From Flavobacterium sp. Root420 (GTDB lineage: Bacteria; Bacteroidota; Bacteroidia; Flavobacteriales; Flavobacteriaceae), in the NCBI RefSeq assembly GCF_001427905.1, contig NZ_LMEF01000032.1, forward strand, positions 62,525 through 126,524: 64,000 nt of DNA. Direction: 5' to 3'. Made by a program: the position numbers and the translations under genes. Position 1 is the stretch's first letter. The number at the start of each line of letters is the position of its first letter. Below are positions 44,021 to 53,005 of the stretch, piece after piece. Under the pieces are notes generated by a model. That model saw only the letters and a list, made by a program, of their open reading frames with translations. It had not been told where the DNA came from and did not search any database.

Positions 44021-45154
44021 ATGATTGGATTCAATAAACCATATCTAACAGGTAGTGAAACTCAGTATATTACCGATGCAGTAGCTTCCGGAAAAATATC
44101 AGGAAATGGTAAGTACACACAATTGTGCCAGCAATTTTTCGAAAAAAAATACGGTTTCGGTAAATGCTTGCTTACTACATCTTGCACAGATGCTCTGGAA
44201 ATGGCTGCAATTTTAATAAATATTGAGCCTGGTGACGAAGTTATAATCCCGTCATATACTTTTGTCTCTACTGCAAATGCTTTTGTACTAAGAGGAGCAA
44301 AGATTGTTTTTGCAGATTCTAATGAACAAAATCCAAATATAGACACTAAAAAACTAGAATCTTTGATTACGTCTAAAACAAAAGCCATAGTTCCGGTACA
44401 TTATGCAGGTATGGCATGTGATATGGATACAATTATGGAATTGGCTAATCGTTATAGTTTATTTGTTATAGAAGATGCCGCCCAAGCAGTAGATAGTTTT
44501 TATACAGGGAAAAATGGAGAAAAAAAAGCTTTAGGATCTATAGGACATTTAGCAGCTTTTTCTTTTCATGAAACTAAAAATATTATTTCAGGAGAAGGAG
44601 GAATGCTGGTTATCAATGATAAAAAGTTTGCAAATAGAGCAGAAATAATTTGGGAAAAAGGAACCAATCGTTCTGCTTTTTTTAGAGGTGAAGTAAATAA
44701 ATATGGTTGGGTTGATATTGGTTCCTCTTTCTTGCCGTCAGAGATTATTAGTGCTTTTTTATGGGCTCAAATAGAACGCTTAGATGAAATTCAGAAAAAA
44801 AGAAAACAAATTTGGAATCAGTACTATGATGGGCTAAAAGAATTTAATATTAAATATAATTTTGAACTACCAGAGATTCCCATATATGCCAGTAATAACG
44901 CACATATGTTTTATTTGGTTTTTGAGTCTTTAGAAAAAAGAAATGAATGCATTTATCGTTTGAAAACTAAGGAAATCCACGCTGTGTTTCATTATCTAAG
45001 TTTGCATAAAAGTCCTTATTACAAAGATAAATACATGGGAGATGACTTAATTTGGAGTAATCATTATTCAGATAGGTTGTTGCGATTGCCATTTTATTAT
45101 GAGTTGTCAAATGAGGATATTGCATTTATTATAGCTACATTAAAAAATGAGTAA
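44021..45154 (+). CDS. wecE: dTDP-4-amino-4,6-dideoxygalactose transaminase
   Basis: PLP aminotransferase (377 aa) converting dTDP-4-keto-6-deoxyglucose to dTDP-4-amino-4,6-dideoxygalactose. The WecE subgroup is recognised by MIGFNKPYLTGSETQYI, CTDALEMAAILINIEPGDEVIIPSYTFVSTANAFVLRGA and VIEDAAQAV. The PLP lysine is K186 in SFHETKNIISGEGGML. RfbA and RfbB upstream provide the substrate. The amino sugar may be acylated by the PglD/NeuD-like enzyme at 38640. It closes the modification cassette and overlaps the next GT gene by 8 bp. Confidence 0.92.
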   Translation: MIGFNKPYLTGSETQYITDAVASGKISGNGKYTQLCQQFFEKKYGFGKCLLTTSCTDALEMAAILINIEPGDEVIIPSYTFVSTANAFVLRGAKIVFADSNEQNPNIDTKKLESLITSKTKAIVPVHYAGMACDMDTIMELANRYSLFVIEDAAQAVDSFYTGKNGEKKALGSIGHLAAFSFHETKNIISGEGGMLVINDKKFANRAEIIWEKGTNRSAFFRGEVNKYGWVDIGSSFLPSEIISAFLWAQIERLDEIQKKRKQIWNQYYDGLKEFNIKYNFELPEIPIYASNNAHMFYLVFESLEKRNECIYRLKTKEIHAVFHYLSLHKSPYYKDKYMGDDLIWSNHYSDRLLRLPFYYELSNEDIAFIIATLKNE

Positions 45155-46319
45155 AAAAAGGATATTATTTGTGGTATCTGATTTTTATCACAATGGAGCT
45201 CAACGGGAAATGTATGAGTTTGACTATGCATTGGATAAAACAAAATTTGAAATATCGATTTTGAGTTTAATAGAATTGAACACCAGAAAAGATTTGCCAG
45301 ATTTTTTTTACGAAAAACACCTTCAGTTAGGATCTGAAATTCTCTTTTTAAAAGATTTTATTACACAATTCAAGAAAGGACTATCATATAAGATCGTAAA
45401 CAAATTTTTGAGAAATTCATTAAATGAAAGAATTAAAAAGAAGAATAGTAAAAATCTAATTACGCTATTCAACAACTATGATAAGGTAGCTTTTATGGGG
45501 GAATATGTTTATCAACATTTATCACCTATAATACCAGTTGATTATTTCAAAAGAATTTTTATTTTCATTATGTCAACTAGATTTCAAGATGAAAATTATA
45601 GAAATTTTGCAAAAAATAATAAATACTTATTTTTTACAGGTTTTAACAGTTTAGAAGAAATAGAATATGAATTCGAAGGTTTTAATAATTATAAACATCA
45701 ATTTATGCCTTTGTGTTTAGCAGTAACAGAGGTCTATAATAAGTGGAAATTCAATCAGAACAAGGAAGCAAAAAAGATTGGAATTTTTACAAGGCTGCAT
45801 AAGGATAAACCTTTAGATCCATTTTTATATACTTATCAAGTATTACTTTCTCAAGGTTTAGATATAGAACTGCATGTTTTTGGGGTAGGAAATTATAAAC
45901 TGGCAGAATATGATCGTTATATCAATAATCTTGACCTGGAAGGGAAGGTTTATTTTCGAGGTCATCAATCTGATATGAAGAAAACTATTTTGGATGAAAA
46001 ATTAGATTTGATATGGTTTCAGGGATACAATAATTCTCCAGCAGGGTATGCTGGATTAGAGGCTTGTTTGACAGGAACGCCTCAATTATTTTGGGAATTT
46101 TTTAGTGGTGAAAACACAAAATTGAATCAATTGAATGATGATACAATATATCCTCATTTTAAAAATTTACTTGCTTTTTCAGAAGTTGCAAAAAAAGTTT
46201 TATTTGATAAAGAGGTTGCTGAATCAATTTCAATTAAGCAATTTCAAGATGTTGTCAATAACAGGGATATTTTTAAAAGAATACATATAATTGAAAAAAA
46301 TCTTTTAGATAATGAATGA
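45147..46319 (+). CDS. Glycosyltransferase, GT-B fold
   Basis: A 390 aa GT-B-type transferase. The N-terminus KKRILFVVSDFYHNGAQREMYEFDYAL is a typical acceptor-domain start (NGA-x-R). The C-terminal domain has IGIFTRLHKDKPLDPFLYTYQVLL, HVFGVGN, VYFRGHQSDMKKTIL and a donor-site region PAGYAGLEACLTGTPQLFWEF. The middle part is more divergent than in ordinary GT4 enzymes. It overlaps both neighbours by 8 bp. Donor and acceptor unknown. Confidence 0.82.
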   Translation: MSKKRILFVVSDFYHNGAQREMYEFDYALDKTKFEISILSLIELNTRKDLPDFFYEKHLQLGSEILFLKDFITQFKKGLSYKIVNKFLRNSLNERIKKKNSKNLITLFNNYDKVAFMGEYVYQHLSPIIPVDYFKRIFIFIMSTRFQDENYRNFAKNNKYLFFTGFNSLEEIEYEFEGFNNYKHQFMPLCLAVTEVYNKWKFNQNKEAKKIGIFTRLHKDKPLDPFLYTYQVLLSQGLDIELHVFGVGNYKLAEYDRYINNLDLEGKVYFRGHQSDMKKTILDEKLDLIWFQGYNNSPAGYAGLEACLTGTPQLFWEFFSGENTKLNQLNDDTIYPHFKNLLAFSEVAKKVLFDKEVAESISIKQFQDVVNNRDIFKRIHIIEKNLLDNE

Positions 46320-48165
46320 TTTTGCAAATCCGAGGATAACAGTATTGATGCCAGTATACAATTGTGAATTGTATATAAAAGAAACAATCAATAGCATACT
46401 AAATCAAACTTTTATCGATTTTGAATTTTTAATTATAGATGATGCGTCAACAGACAAAACGATCGATATAATTAAAACATACAATGATGAAAGGATTAAA
46501 TTAATAAAAAAAACATTAAATACTGGTTTAACAAATAGTTTAAATATTGGCTTAAAATTAGCAAAAGGTGAATATATTGCTAGAATGGATGGAGATGATA
46601 TCAGTTTTCCGCAAAGATTTGCTAAACAGATTGCTTTGTTGGATGCCAATCCGGACATTGTTTTATGTGGAACTCTGTATAAAGTAATTGGAACTGAAAA
46701 AATTTGTAATCATCCATTATTGTATGAAGAAATTAAAGTGAAATTAATTTCCGGATGTTATATTGCTCATCCAACTGTAATGTTTCGTAAATCAGTTTTT
46801 GAATCTTATCAGCTCGAATATGATCCTGCTATGGAACCAGCAGAGGATTATGATTTATGGGCAAGATTATCTTTTATAGGAAAAATCGTGAACATTGGGG
46901 AAGTGTTGCTCTATTACAGAATACATTCTAAGCAAACCTCCATAATTTACGGTGAGAAACAAAAAAAAATCACTGAAGATGTTACCATTAGAATGTTACA
47001 AAAGTTAATTCCTTTAGTAGATCGACAAGTATACTTTTTTGACTTGAAAAAAAATGTTATAAATAATCACAATGTTTTAACTGCTGTCGTAATGAAAATG
47101 AACTTATTAAATTCTTTAGCTTCAGCAAATAACCAAATAGGTATTTATGACAAAAAGTTTTTTTTAAAGTTTGTAAATATTGAAAAGAAACACTTAAGCG
47201 ATTTATTAAAAGAAAATTTAAAATCTTATTCTTTGATTAATTTAGGAAATATTTTAAAACAATTCCCAAGCTTCTTTATAGACATTGGTTTTAAAGAAAC
47301 GCTGAAATTTGTTATTCGATCTATTTTTCACAAAAAAATATCAGTTATCCAAATTAAGAAAAATTTGGAATCATTTTTCAAAGAAAGTAAGAGCTGGGGT
47401 AAGTTTAAATTTATTCAATTAAAAGGCAACATTTTTAGTAAAACTATCCGCAGCCAAAATGCAGATTATAAATCTATTCCCATAATAATTATTAGTTTTA
47501 ATCAGTTTCATTATCTAGAGAAACTTATTGATTTTTTAACCAGTAATAACTATAGTAATATTGTTATTATTGACAACAATTCAACTTACGAACCTTTGCT
47601 CAATTACTTTAATAAAATTGAATCAATAGCAACAATTCATCGTTTAAAAGATAATCATGGTCACTTAGTCTTTTGGGAGAATAAAGATTTATTTAAAAAG
47701 TACTCAAAAGGATATTATGCATTGACTGACGCAGATATTAATCCGATTACTGAATGCCCTACTGATTTTCTAAATTATTTTAAAACTATTCTAGATCGGG
47801 ATAGTAAAATAACCAAAGTTGGATTTAGTCTAAAAGTTAATGATATACCTGATACGAATTTGTATAAGGACAGAATTCTGAAATGGGAATCTCAATTCTC
47901 AAATAATCAGAGGAAAGATGGGAATTTTGTAGCACATATAGATACTACTTTCGCATTGTACCGACCAAAATATAAGCATAATGAAAAAGATTTTTATAAT
48001 GCCTGTCGTACTAAAATGCCATTTGTAGCAAGACATGGAGGATGGTATATAGATAACAGAAATTTGACAGAAGAGCAAAAGTTTTTTTTTGCTACTTGCA
48101 CTGACTCTAGTTCTTGGCGAATTAATGAAGATGGAATAATGGATAATCAAAATTATTTACTGTAA
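46312..48165 (+). CDS. Two-domain GT2-type glycosyltransferase
   Basis: A 617 aa protein with two GT-A modules. Residues 1 to about 230 are a standard GT2 domain: TVLMPVYNCELYIKETINSILNQTF, IIDDASTDKT, and DxD-like RMDGDD near 92-97. A helical linker of about 150 residues follows. From about 385 a second, different GT-A-like domain begins (IPIIIISFNQFHYLEKLIDFL, VIIDNNSTYEPLL, LTDADI). The last 100 residues complete it (KMPFVARHGGWYID). It may add two sugars in sequence. The second domain resembles stand-alone GT-A proteins seen in other surface-glycan loci. Confidence 0.82.
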   Translation: MNDFANPRITVLMPVYNCELYIKETINSILNQTFIDFEFLIIDDASTDKTIDIIKTYNDERIKLIKKTLNTGLTNSLNIGLKLAKGEYIARMDGDDISFPQRFAKQIALLDANPDIVLCGTLYKVIGTEKICNHPLLYEEIKVKLISGCYIAHPTVMFRKSVFESYQLEYDPAMEPAEDYDLWARLSFIGKIVNIGEVLLYYRIHSKQTSIIYGEKQKKITEDVTIRMLQKLIPLVDRQVYFFDLKKNVINNHNVLTAVVMKMNLLNSLASANNQIGIYDKKFFLKFVNIEKKHLSDLLKENLKSYSLINLGNILKQFPSFFIDIGFKETLKFVIRSIFHKKISVIQIKKNLESFFKESKSWGKFKFIQLKGNIFSKTIRSQNADYKSIPIIIISFNQFHYLEKLIDFLTSNNYSNIVIIDNNSTYEPLLNYFNKIESIATIHRLKDNHGHLVFWENKDLFKKYSKGYYALTDADINPITECPTDFLNYFKTILDRDSKITKVGFSLKVNDIPDTNLYKDRILKWESQFSNNQRKDGNFVAHIDTTFALYRPKYKHNEKDFYNACRTKMPFVARHGGWYIDNRNLTEEQKFFFATCTDSSSWRINEDGIMDNQNYLL

Positions 48166-49071
48166 GTGTTAGCAATTATAATACCATATTACAAGCTTAG
48201 TTTCTTTGAAGAAACGTTAGTATCACTTGCAAATCAAACAGATAAAAGATTTAAAGTTTACATAGGTGATGATGCAAGTCCTGAAAATCCTTTAGAAACA
48301 TTAAAAGAATTTCAGGGAAAATTTGAGTATGTTTATCATCGATTTGAAGAAAATCTTGGAAGCAGGTCTCTCGTAAAACAATGGGAACGTTGTATTGATC
48401 TGAGTAAAGATGAGAAATGGCTTATGATTCTGGGAGATGACGATTTTATCGGCGATACTGTGGTTGAATTATGGTATAAAAATTTTGATTTATTTTATAA
48501 AAAGACTAATGTTGTTCGTTTTGCTTCAAAAATGATAGTTCAAGAAACAAATAAGATTACAGATACATTTTTCCATCCAGTTTGGGAAATGTCTACAGAA
48601 TCTTATTATAGAAAGTTTAGACATTTAACAAGAAGCTCATTATCAGAATATATTTTCTCTAGGGAGTCATTTATTAAGTTTGGATTTCATGACTATCCTT
48701 TAGCTTGGAATAGTGATGATAGGGCATGGCTTGATTTTTCTGACAATAAACCGATTTATACTATAAATGAAGGGTTAGTTTATTTTAGGCTTTCTGCATT
48801 AAATATTTCTGGAAAACAAGATAATGTCAATGTGAAAAGTTTATCTGTTATATCTTTTTACAGTTTTTTAATTTTAAATAAACTTAAATTTTATACACCT
48901 AAACAACAAGAAAAGATCATAAGATTTTACGAAAATGAGATCAGTAAACAAAGAAAACTGAAACTATCAGAGTGGCTTTTTTTATCTTATTTTTATATGA
49001 AATATTTAGATTTTTATTCAATAAAAAAATTTATTAAAAGATTTTTCAAAAGTATCTTTAAAAAAAAATGA
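48166..49071 (+). CDS. GT2-type glycosyltransferase (GTG start)
   Basis: A 301 aa GT-A transferase beginning LAIIIPYYKLSFFEETLVSLANQTDKRFKVYIGDDASP, with the acidic motif ILGDDDF near residue 90. The start is a GTG immediately after the previous stop; no ATG lies at the conserved beginning. The C-terminus is basic and lysine-rich (KKFIKRFFKSIFKKK), which suggests peripheral membrane association. It overlaps the next gene by 4 bp (ATGA). Specificity unknown. Confidence 0.86.
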   Translation: MLAIIIPYYKLSFFEETLVSLANQTDKRFKVYIGDDASPENPLETLKEFQGKFEYVYHRFEENLGSRSLVKQWERCIDLSKDEKWLMILGDDDFIGDTVVELWYKNFDLFYKKTNVVRFASKMIVQETNKITDTFFHPVWEMSTESYYRKFRHLTRSSLSEYIFSRESFIKFGFHDYPLAWNSDDRAWLDFSDNKPIYTINEGLVYFRLSALNISGKQDNVNVKSLSVISFYSFLILNKLKFYTPKQQEKIIRFYENEISKQRKLKLSEWLFLSYFYMKYLDFYSIKKFIKRFFKSIFKKK

Positions 49072-49901
49072 ATAAAAAAGTATCAGTAATTGTTCCATGT
49101 TATAATCAAGCGCAATTCCTTGATGAAGCATTGATTTCAGTGTGGGAGCAAACCTATTCAAATTGGGAATGTATAATTATAAATGATGGAAGCCCTGACG
49201 ATACAGAAGATATTGCTTTAAATTGGTGTAATAAAGACACAAGATTTATATATTTAAAAAAGGAAAATGGAGGCTTATGCAGTGCTAGAAATGCAGGAAT
49301 TGATATAGCAGATGGAGAACTAATTTTACCATTAGATGCAGATGATAAAATTGGAAAAAAATATTTGGAACTTGCAACTAAAGCTTTTGATGCTGATAAT
49401 TCATTAAAAGTAGTCTATTGTAAAGCAGAGAAATTTGGCGATGAAGTCGGTTTATGGGATTTACCACAATTTTCGCTTTTTAACTTAAGCAGAAATAATT
49501 TGATTTTTCCTTCTGGAATGTATCGAAAGACAGATTGGAAAATGATTGGAGGATACGACTCTAAAATGATTTATGGATGGGAAGATTGGGAAATTTGGAT
49601 TGCACTGTTAAAAAATGGTGGTAAGGTTAAACAGTTAAATGAAATTGGTTTTTATTATAGAATAAAATCTGTTTCAATGTTAAAACAGATAGATAAAGAA
49701 AAGGGAGATTATTTACTTAATTATCTCAGTGTAAAGCATGCCGATTTTTTTGTTAAACACTATGGATCTTTTAAAACAATGGAACATCAACTATTAGCTC
49801 TAAAAAGAGAAAATGAAACCAACCTAAAGAGCGAAAAATTTGTAATCGATGTTTTTTGCAAAAGATTCTTTGGTTTTACAATATTTGGTAAATATAAATA
49901 A
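49068..49901 (+). CDS. GT2-type glycosyltransferase
   Basis: A 277 aa GT-A transferase: VSVIVPCYNQAQFLDEALISVWEQTYSNWECIIINDGSPDDT at the start, NGGLCSARNAGIDIADGELILPLDADDKI with the DxD motif, and YGWEDWEIWIALLKNGG as the later acidic region. All standard GT2 landmarks are present and it is full length. It follows the previous GT by an ATGA overlap; a 41 bp gap leads to the WbsX-like gene. Confidence 0.9.
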   Translation: MNKKVSVIVPCYNQAQFLDEALISVWEQTYSNWECIIINDGSPDDTEDIALNWCNKDTRFIYLKKENGGLCSARNAGIDIADGELILPLDADDKIGKKYLELATKAFDADNSLKVVYCKAEKFGDEVGLWDLPQFSLFNLSRNNLIFPSGMYRKTDWKMIGGYDSKMIYGWEDWEIWIALLKNGGKVKQLNEIGFYYRIKSVSMLKQIDKEKGDYLLNYLSVKHADFFVKHYGSFKTMEHQLLALKRENETNLKSEKFVIDVFCKRFFGFTIFGKYK

Positions 49902-49942
49902 CTAGAATTATTCCTTTAGGTTAGTTGAAAATAGAACTCTAA

Positions 49943-51070
49943 ATGTCTGAAAATAAAATAAAATTCCTCGCTTACTACCTTCCGCAATACCACCCTATAC
50001 CAGAAAATGATCTGTGGTGGGGAAAAGGTTTTACCGAATGGACAAATGTTACTAAGGCTAAACCTTTATTTAAAGGGCATTACCAGCCTATTTTACCAGC
50101 AGATCTAGGTTTTTATGATTTAAGATTACCGGAAATTCAAGAAGCACAAGCCAAATTAGCCAAAGAATATGGTGTTGATGGTTTTATATATTATCAATAT
50201 TGGTTCGGGAATAATAAAATGCTGCTTGAAAAACCAGCGGAAGCTATGCTTTTTAATCAAAAAATTGGTATTCCATTTTGTTTTTGCTGGGCAAATGAAA
50301 CCTGGAAAGGAATATGGCATGGCTTGGATAGTCCAGACATATTGATAGAACAGACTTATCAGGGAGAAAAAGGCTATCAAACTTATTTTGATTATTTACT
50401 GCCTTTTTTTAAAGATGAGCGTTATATTAAAATAGAAAATAAACCTATGTTTCATGTATACAGGTTTGATGATATTCCAGATCCAGATCAATTTATAAAT
50501 GTATTTAATGATTTAGCCATTTCAAATGGTTTTGATGGTATTCATTTTATAGGGACGCTTGGTTCTGATACGATTCTAAAAAACAATCATGTATATGGAA
50601 AGGTTGGTATTGACGTTTTTCATAAAATGAGATATAAAAAAGGATTTTTATTTGAGGGAGTCAGATATTTAGGATGGCTGGAAAGACAAATTAAAGTAAA
50701 GCTTGGTTTTACAAATGAATTAGGTAAAAGATTGAAACCTTTAATTTTTGACTATAAAAAAGCAGTTTCCTGTTTGAATTTGACTTTTCCGAACGAAAAA
50801 TACATACCCTGTGTTTTTCCAAATTGGGATAATTCAGCAAGAAGTGGAAAAAAATCATTAATTTTTGTGAATTCGAGTCCAGACTCTTGGAAGAATCATT
50901 TAAAAAAAGCAGTGAAAGAATTGATTAAAAACCCAAAAAATCCCCAATTCATAGTTATAAAATCATGGAATGAATGGGCAGAAGGAAACCATTTAGAACC
51001 TGATTTGAAATATGGTTTAAAGTGGCTGGAAGTGCTAAAAGAAGTTAAAAGAAATTATAGAAATGAGTGA
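49943..51070 (+). CDS. WbsX-like glycosyltransferase / GH99-like protein
   Basis: A 375 aa protein of the WbsX family (glycoside hydrolase 99-like TIM barrel used in O-antigen loci). It is recognised by FLAYYLPQYHPIPENDLWWGKGFTEWTNVTKAKPLFKGHYQP, DGFIYYQYWFGNNKMLLEKP, PFCFCWANETW and VIKSWNEWAEGNHLEPD. It is usually annotated as a lipopolysaccharide-biosynthesis protein and presumed to be a transferase. Its exact reaction is uncertain. It lies among the GT2 genes and overlaps the next gene by 8 bp. Confidence 0.88.
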   Translation: MSENKIKFLAYYLPQYHPIPENDLWWGKGFTEWTNVTKAKPLFKGHYQPILPADLGFYDLRLPEIQEAQAKLAKEYGVDGFIYYQYWFGNNKMLLEKPAEAMLFNQKIGIPFCFCWANETWKGIWHGLDSPDILIEQTYQGEKGYQTYFDYLLPFFKDERYIKIENKPMFHVYRFDDIPDPDQFINVFNDLAISNGFDGIHFIGTLGSDTILKNNHVYGKVGIDVFHKMRYKKGFLFEGVRYLGWLERQIKVKLGFTNELGKRLKPLIFDYKKAVSCLNLTFPNEKYIPCVFPNWDNSARSGKKSLIFVNSSPDSWKNHLKKAVKELIKNPKNPQFIVIKSWNEWAEGNHLEPDLKYGLKWLEVLKEVKRNYRNE

Positions 51071-52082
51071 GATTTCGAATGAATTAGTAAGTATATTACT
51101 TCCTGTTTATAATGGTGAAAAATACCTTTCCTTATCTATTGAAAGTTGTCTAAGTCAGACTCATAAAAATATAGAGTTGATAATAGTAAATGATTGTTCT
51201 ACTGATAACACTTTGAGTATTGCTAATCAATATGCACAAAAAGATAATAGAATTAAGATTATAAGCAATTTTGAAAATAAAAAATTACCAGCAAGCTTAA
51301 ATATTGGTCACAATGAAGCAAATGGAGATTTTATAACATGGACAAGTGATGATAATTTTTATGAGCCTGATGCTTTAGAAAAACTTTTAAAATCATTGCT
51401 AGAGAATGAAGTTGATATTGTTTATAGTAATATTTTCTTAATTGATAATTTAGGCAACAGAATAAGAGAAGTTAGATTATTAGGAGTAGAAAATTTAATT
51501 TTTGGGAATGTTATAGGATCTTGTTTTTTATATAGACGAAATGTCTTTCAAAAAAATAATGGTTATAATGAAACTTTATTTTTAATTGAAGACTATGATT
51601 TTTGGTTACGTGCTATCTTACATAGTAAATATTGTAAACTTGATCAGTTTTTATATAATTATAGAAAACATGAGGATAGTTTAACGAATCAGATTAAAAC
51701 AGTTAGTGACAAACAAATTATTTGGAAAAAAAATATAGAGGCGATGTATCTTGAATTTTCAAGAAATTTTATAGATCATGATTTTGAAGTTTTTTCAGAA
51801 TTACAATCTAAAATACTAAGTTGTCAACAAATAAAATTTGAGTGGATTATAAAAAATCATTCTACTATTAAAAAATTCCAAGAAAACATTTCTAAAAATA
51901 AAAACTTTCAAAATAAAAAAGCAACCGGGAAAGTTTTTTTGAATCAGATAATCATGTTGATGGTATCAGATTTTGTCAGAAAAAAAAGTAAGTTTTATTG
52001 TTTTTTCATATTTAAAAATTATTATCCATTTTTAGATAAAAATAGTATAAAAACTTTAATAAAGTACTCCTGTTTTAAATGA
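51063..52082 (+). CDS. GT2-type glycosyltransferase
   Basis: A 339 aa GT-A enzyme with VSILLPVYNGEKYLSLSIESCLSQTHKNIELIIVNDCSTDNT, then TWTSDDNFYEPDALEKL where the DxD motif reads SDD. A LIEDYDFWLRAI acidic block follows, and a basic C-terminal tail of about 100 residues that may contact the membrane. Overlaps at both ends indicate coupled translation. Specificity unknown. Confidence 0.88.
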   Translation: MSEISNELVSILLPVYNGEKYLSLSIESCLSQTHKNIELIIVNDCSTDNTLSIANQYAQKDNRIKIISNFENKKLPASLNIGHNEANGDFITWTSDDNFYEPDALEKLLKSLLENEVDIVYSNIFLIDNLGNRIREVRLLGVENLIFGNVIGSCFLYRRNVFQKNNGYNETLFLIEDYDFWLRAILHSKYCKLDQFLYNYRKHEDSLTNQIKTVSDKQIIWKKNIEAMYLEFSRNFIDHDFEVFSELQSKILSCQQIKFEWIIKNHSTIKKFQENISKNKNFQNKKATGKVFLNQIIMLMVSDFVRKKSKFYCFFIFKNYYPFLDKNSIKTLIKYSCFK

Positions 52083-53005
52083 AAAAAAAAGTAACTATAA
52101 TCATGGCGACTTATAATAGAAGCCATTTTATTTTAGAATCTTTACGGTCTATTCAGAATCAAACCTATTCAGAATTTGAATGTTTAATAATTGATGACGG
52201 AGGAAGTGATAATACATTAGAAGTTGTTGTGCCAATTCTGGAGCAAGATCCAAGATTTAAATTTTTAAGACGTCCAGATAATTATAAGAAAGGATTGCCT
52301 GGTTGTCGAAATTATGGTATCGATTTAGCACAAGGTGATTACATTATATTTTTTGATGATGATGATATTGTACATCCACAGAATTTAGAATTGTGCACAG
52401 GAGAATTAAGCAAAACTGAGGTTTCATTCTGCAGATATCAACGAGAAGTTTTTTTTAATGAGTTTGATTATAACTTTGATTATTCTAAAACATGTACCAC
52501 TTTTAAAATTGATAGTAGCGATGTTGAAAGAGTCTTAAATCATGAATTACCCTTTAATTCCTGTGCGGTAATGTGGAAGAGAGAATGTTTTGAAAAGAAT
52601 CGTTTCGTTGAACATTTGATGTATGCTGAAGAATGGGAACTATATTCTAGAATAATATCTTCGGGATTTAAAGGAATATCAATTAACAAGTGTTTATTTT
52701 ATGGACGAAAACATGCCAATTCAAATACTGGTGAATTTTTTCAAAATAATCCTGTTAGAATGGCTTCTCAAGCTGATGCAGTTGTTTTGGTTGTTCAAAA
52801 TCTTAAAGAAAAACAATTACTTACAAATTCATTGCTTCAATATTTCATAACTATTTCTATTAGTTTCAAAGAGTATGATTTATTTAATAGAATATTAAAT
52901 GTTTTGGATTTAAGTGTTTTTAAAAGTTTAAAATGGATTTTTTTTTATCAATCTTATCCTTTACGTCTGCCCATTTATAAAATAAAAAAGAGATTTAAGC
53001 AATGA
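52079..53005 (+). CDS. GT2-type glycosyltransferase
   Basis: A 308 aa GT-A transferase starting KKKVTIIMATYNRSHFILESLRSIQNQTYSEFECLIIDDGGSDNT, with GCRNYGIDLAQGDYIIFFDDDDIVHP carrying the DDD motif near residue 95 and MYAEEWELYSRII as the later acidic site. It ends in a basic tail. ATGA overlaps join it to both the previous GT and wecB. Confidence 0.9.
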   Translation: MKKKVTIIMATYNRSHFILESLRSIQNQTYSEFECLIIDDGGSDNTLEVVVPILEQDPRFKFLRRPDNYKKGLPGCRNYGIDLAQGDYIIFFDDDDIVHPQNLELCTGELSKTEVSFCRYQREVFFNEFDYNFDYSKTCTTFKIDSSDVERVLNHELPFNSCAVMWKRECFEKNRFVEHLMYAEEWELYSRIISSGFKGISINKCLFYGRKHANSNTGEFFQNNPVRMASQADAVVLVVQNLKEKQLLTNSLLQYFITISISFKEYDLFNRILNVLDLSVFKSLKWIFFYQSYPLRLPIYKIKKRFKQ

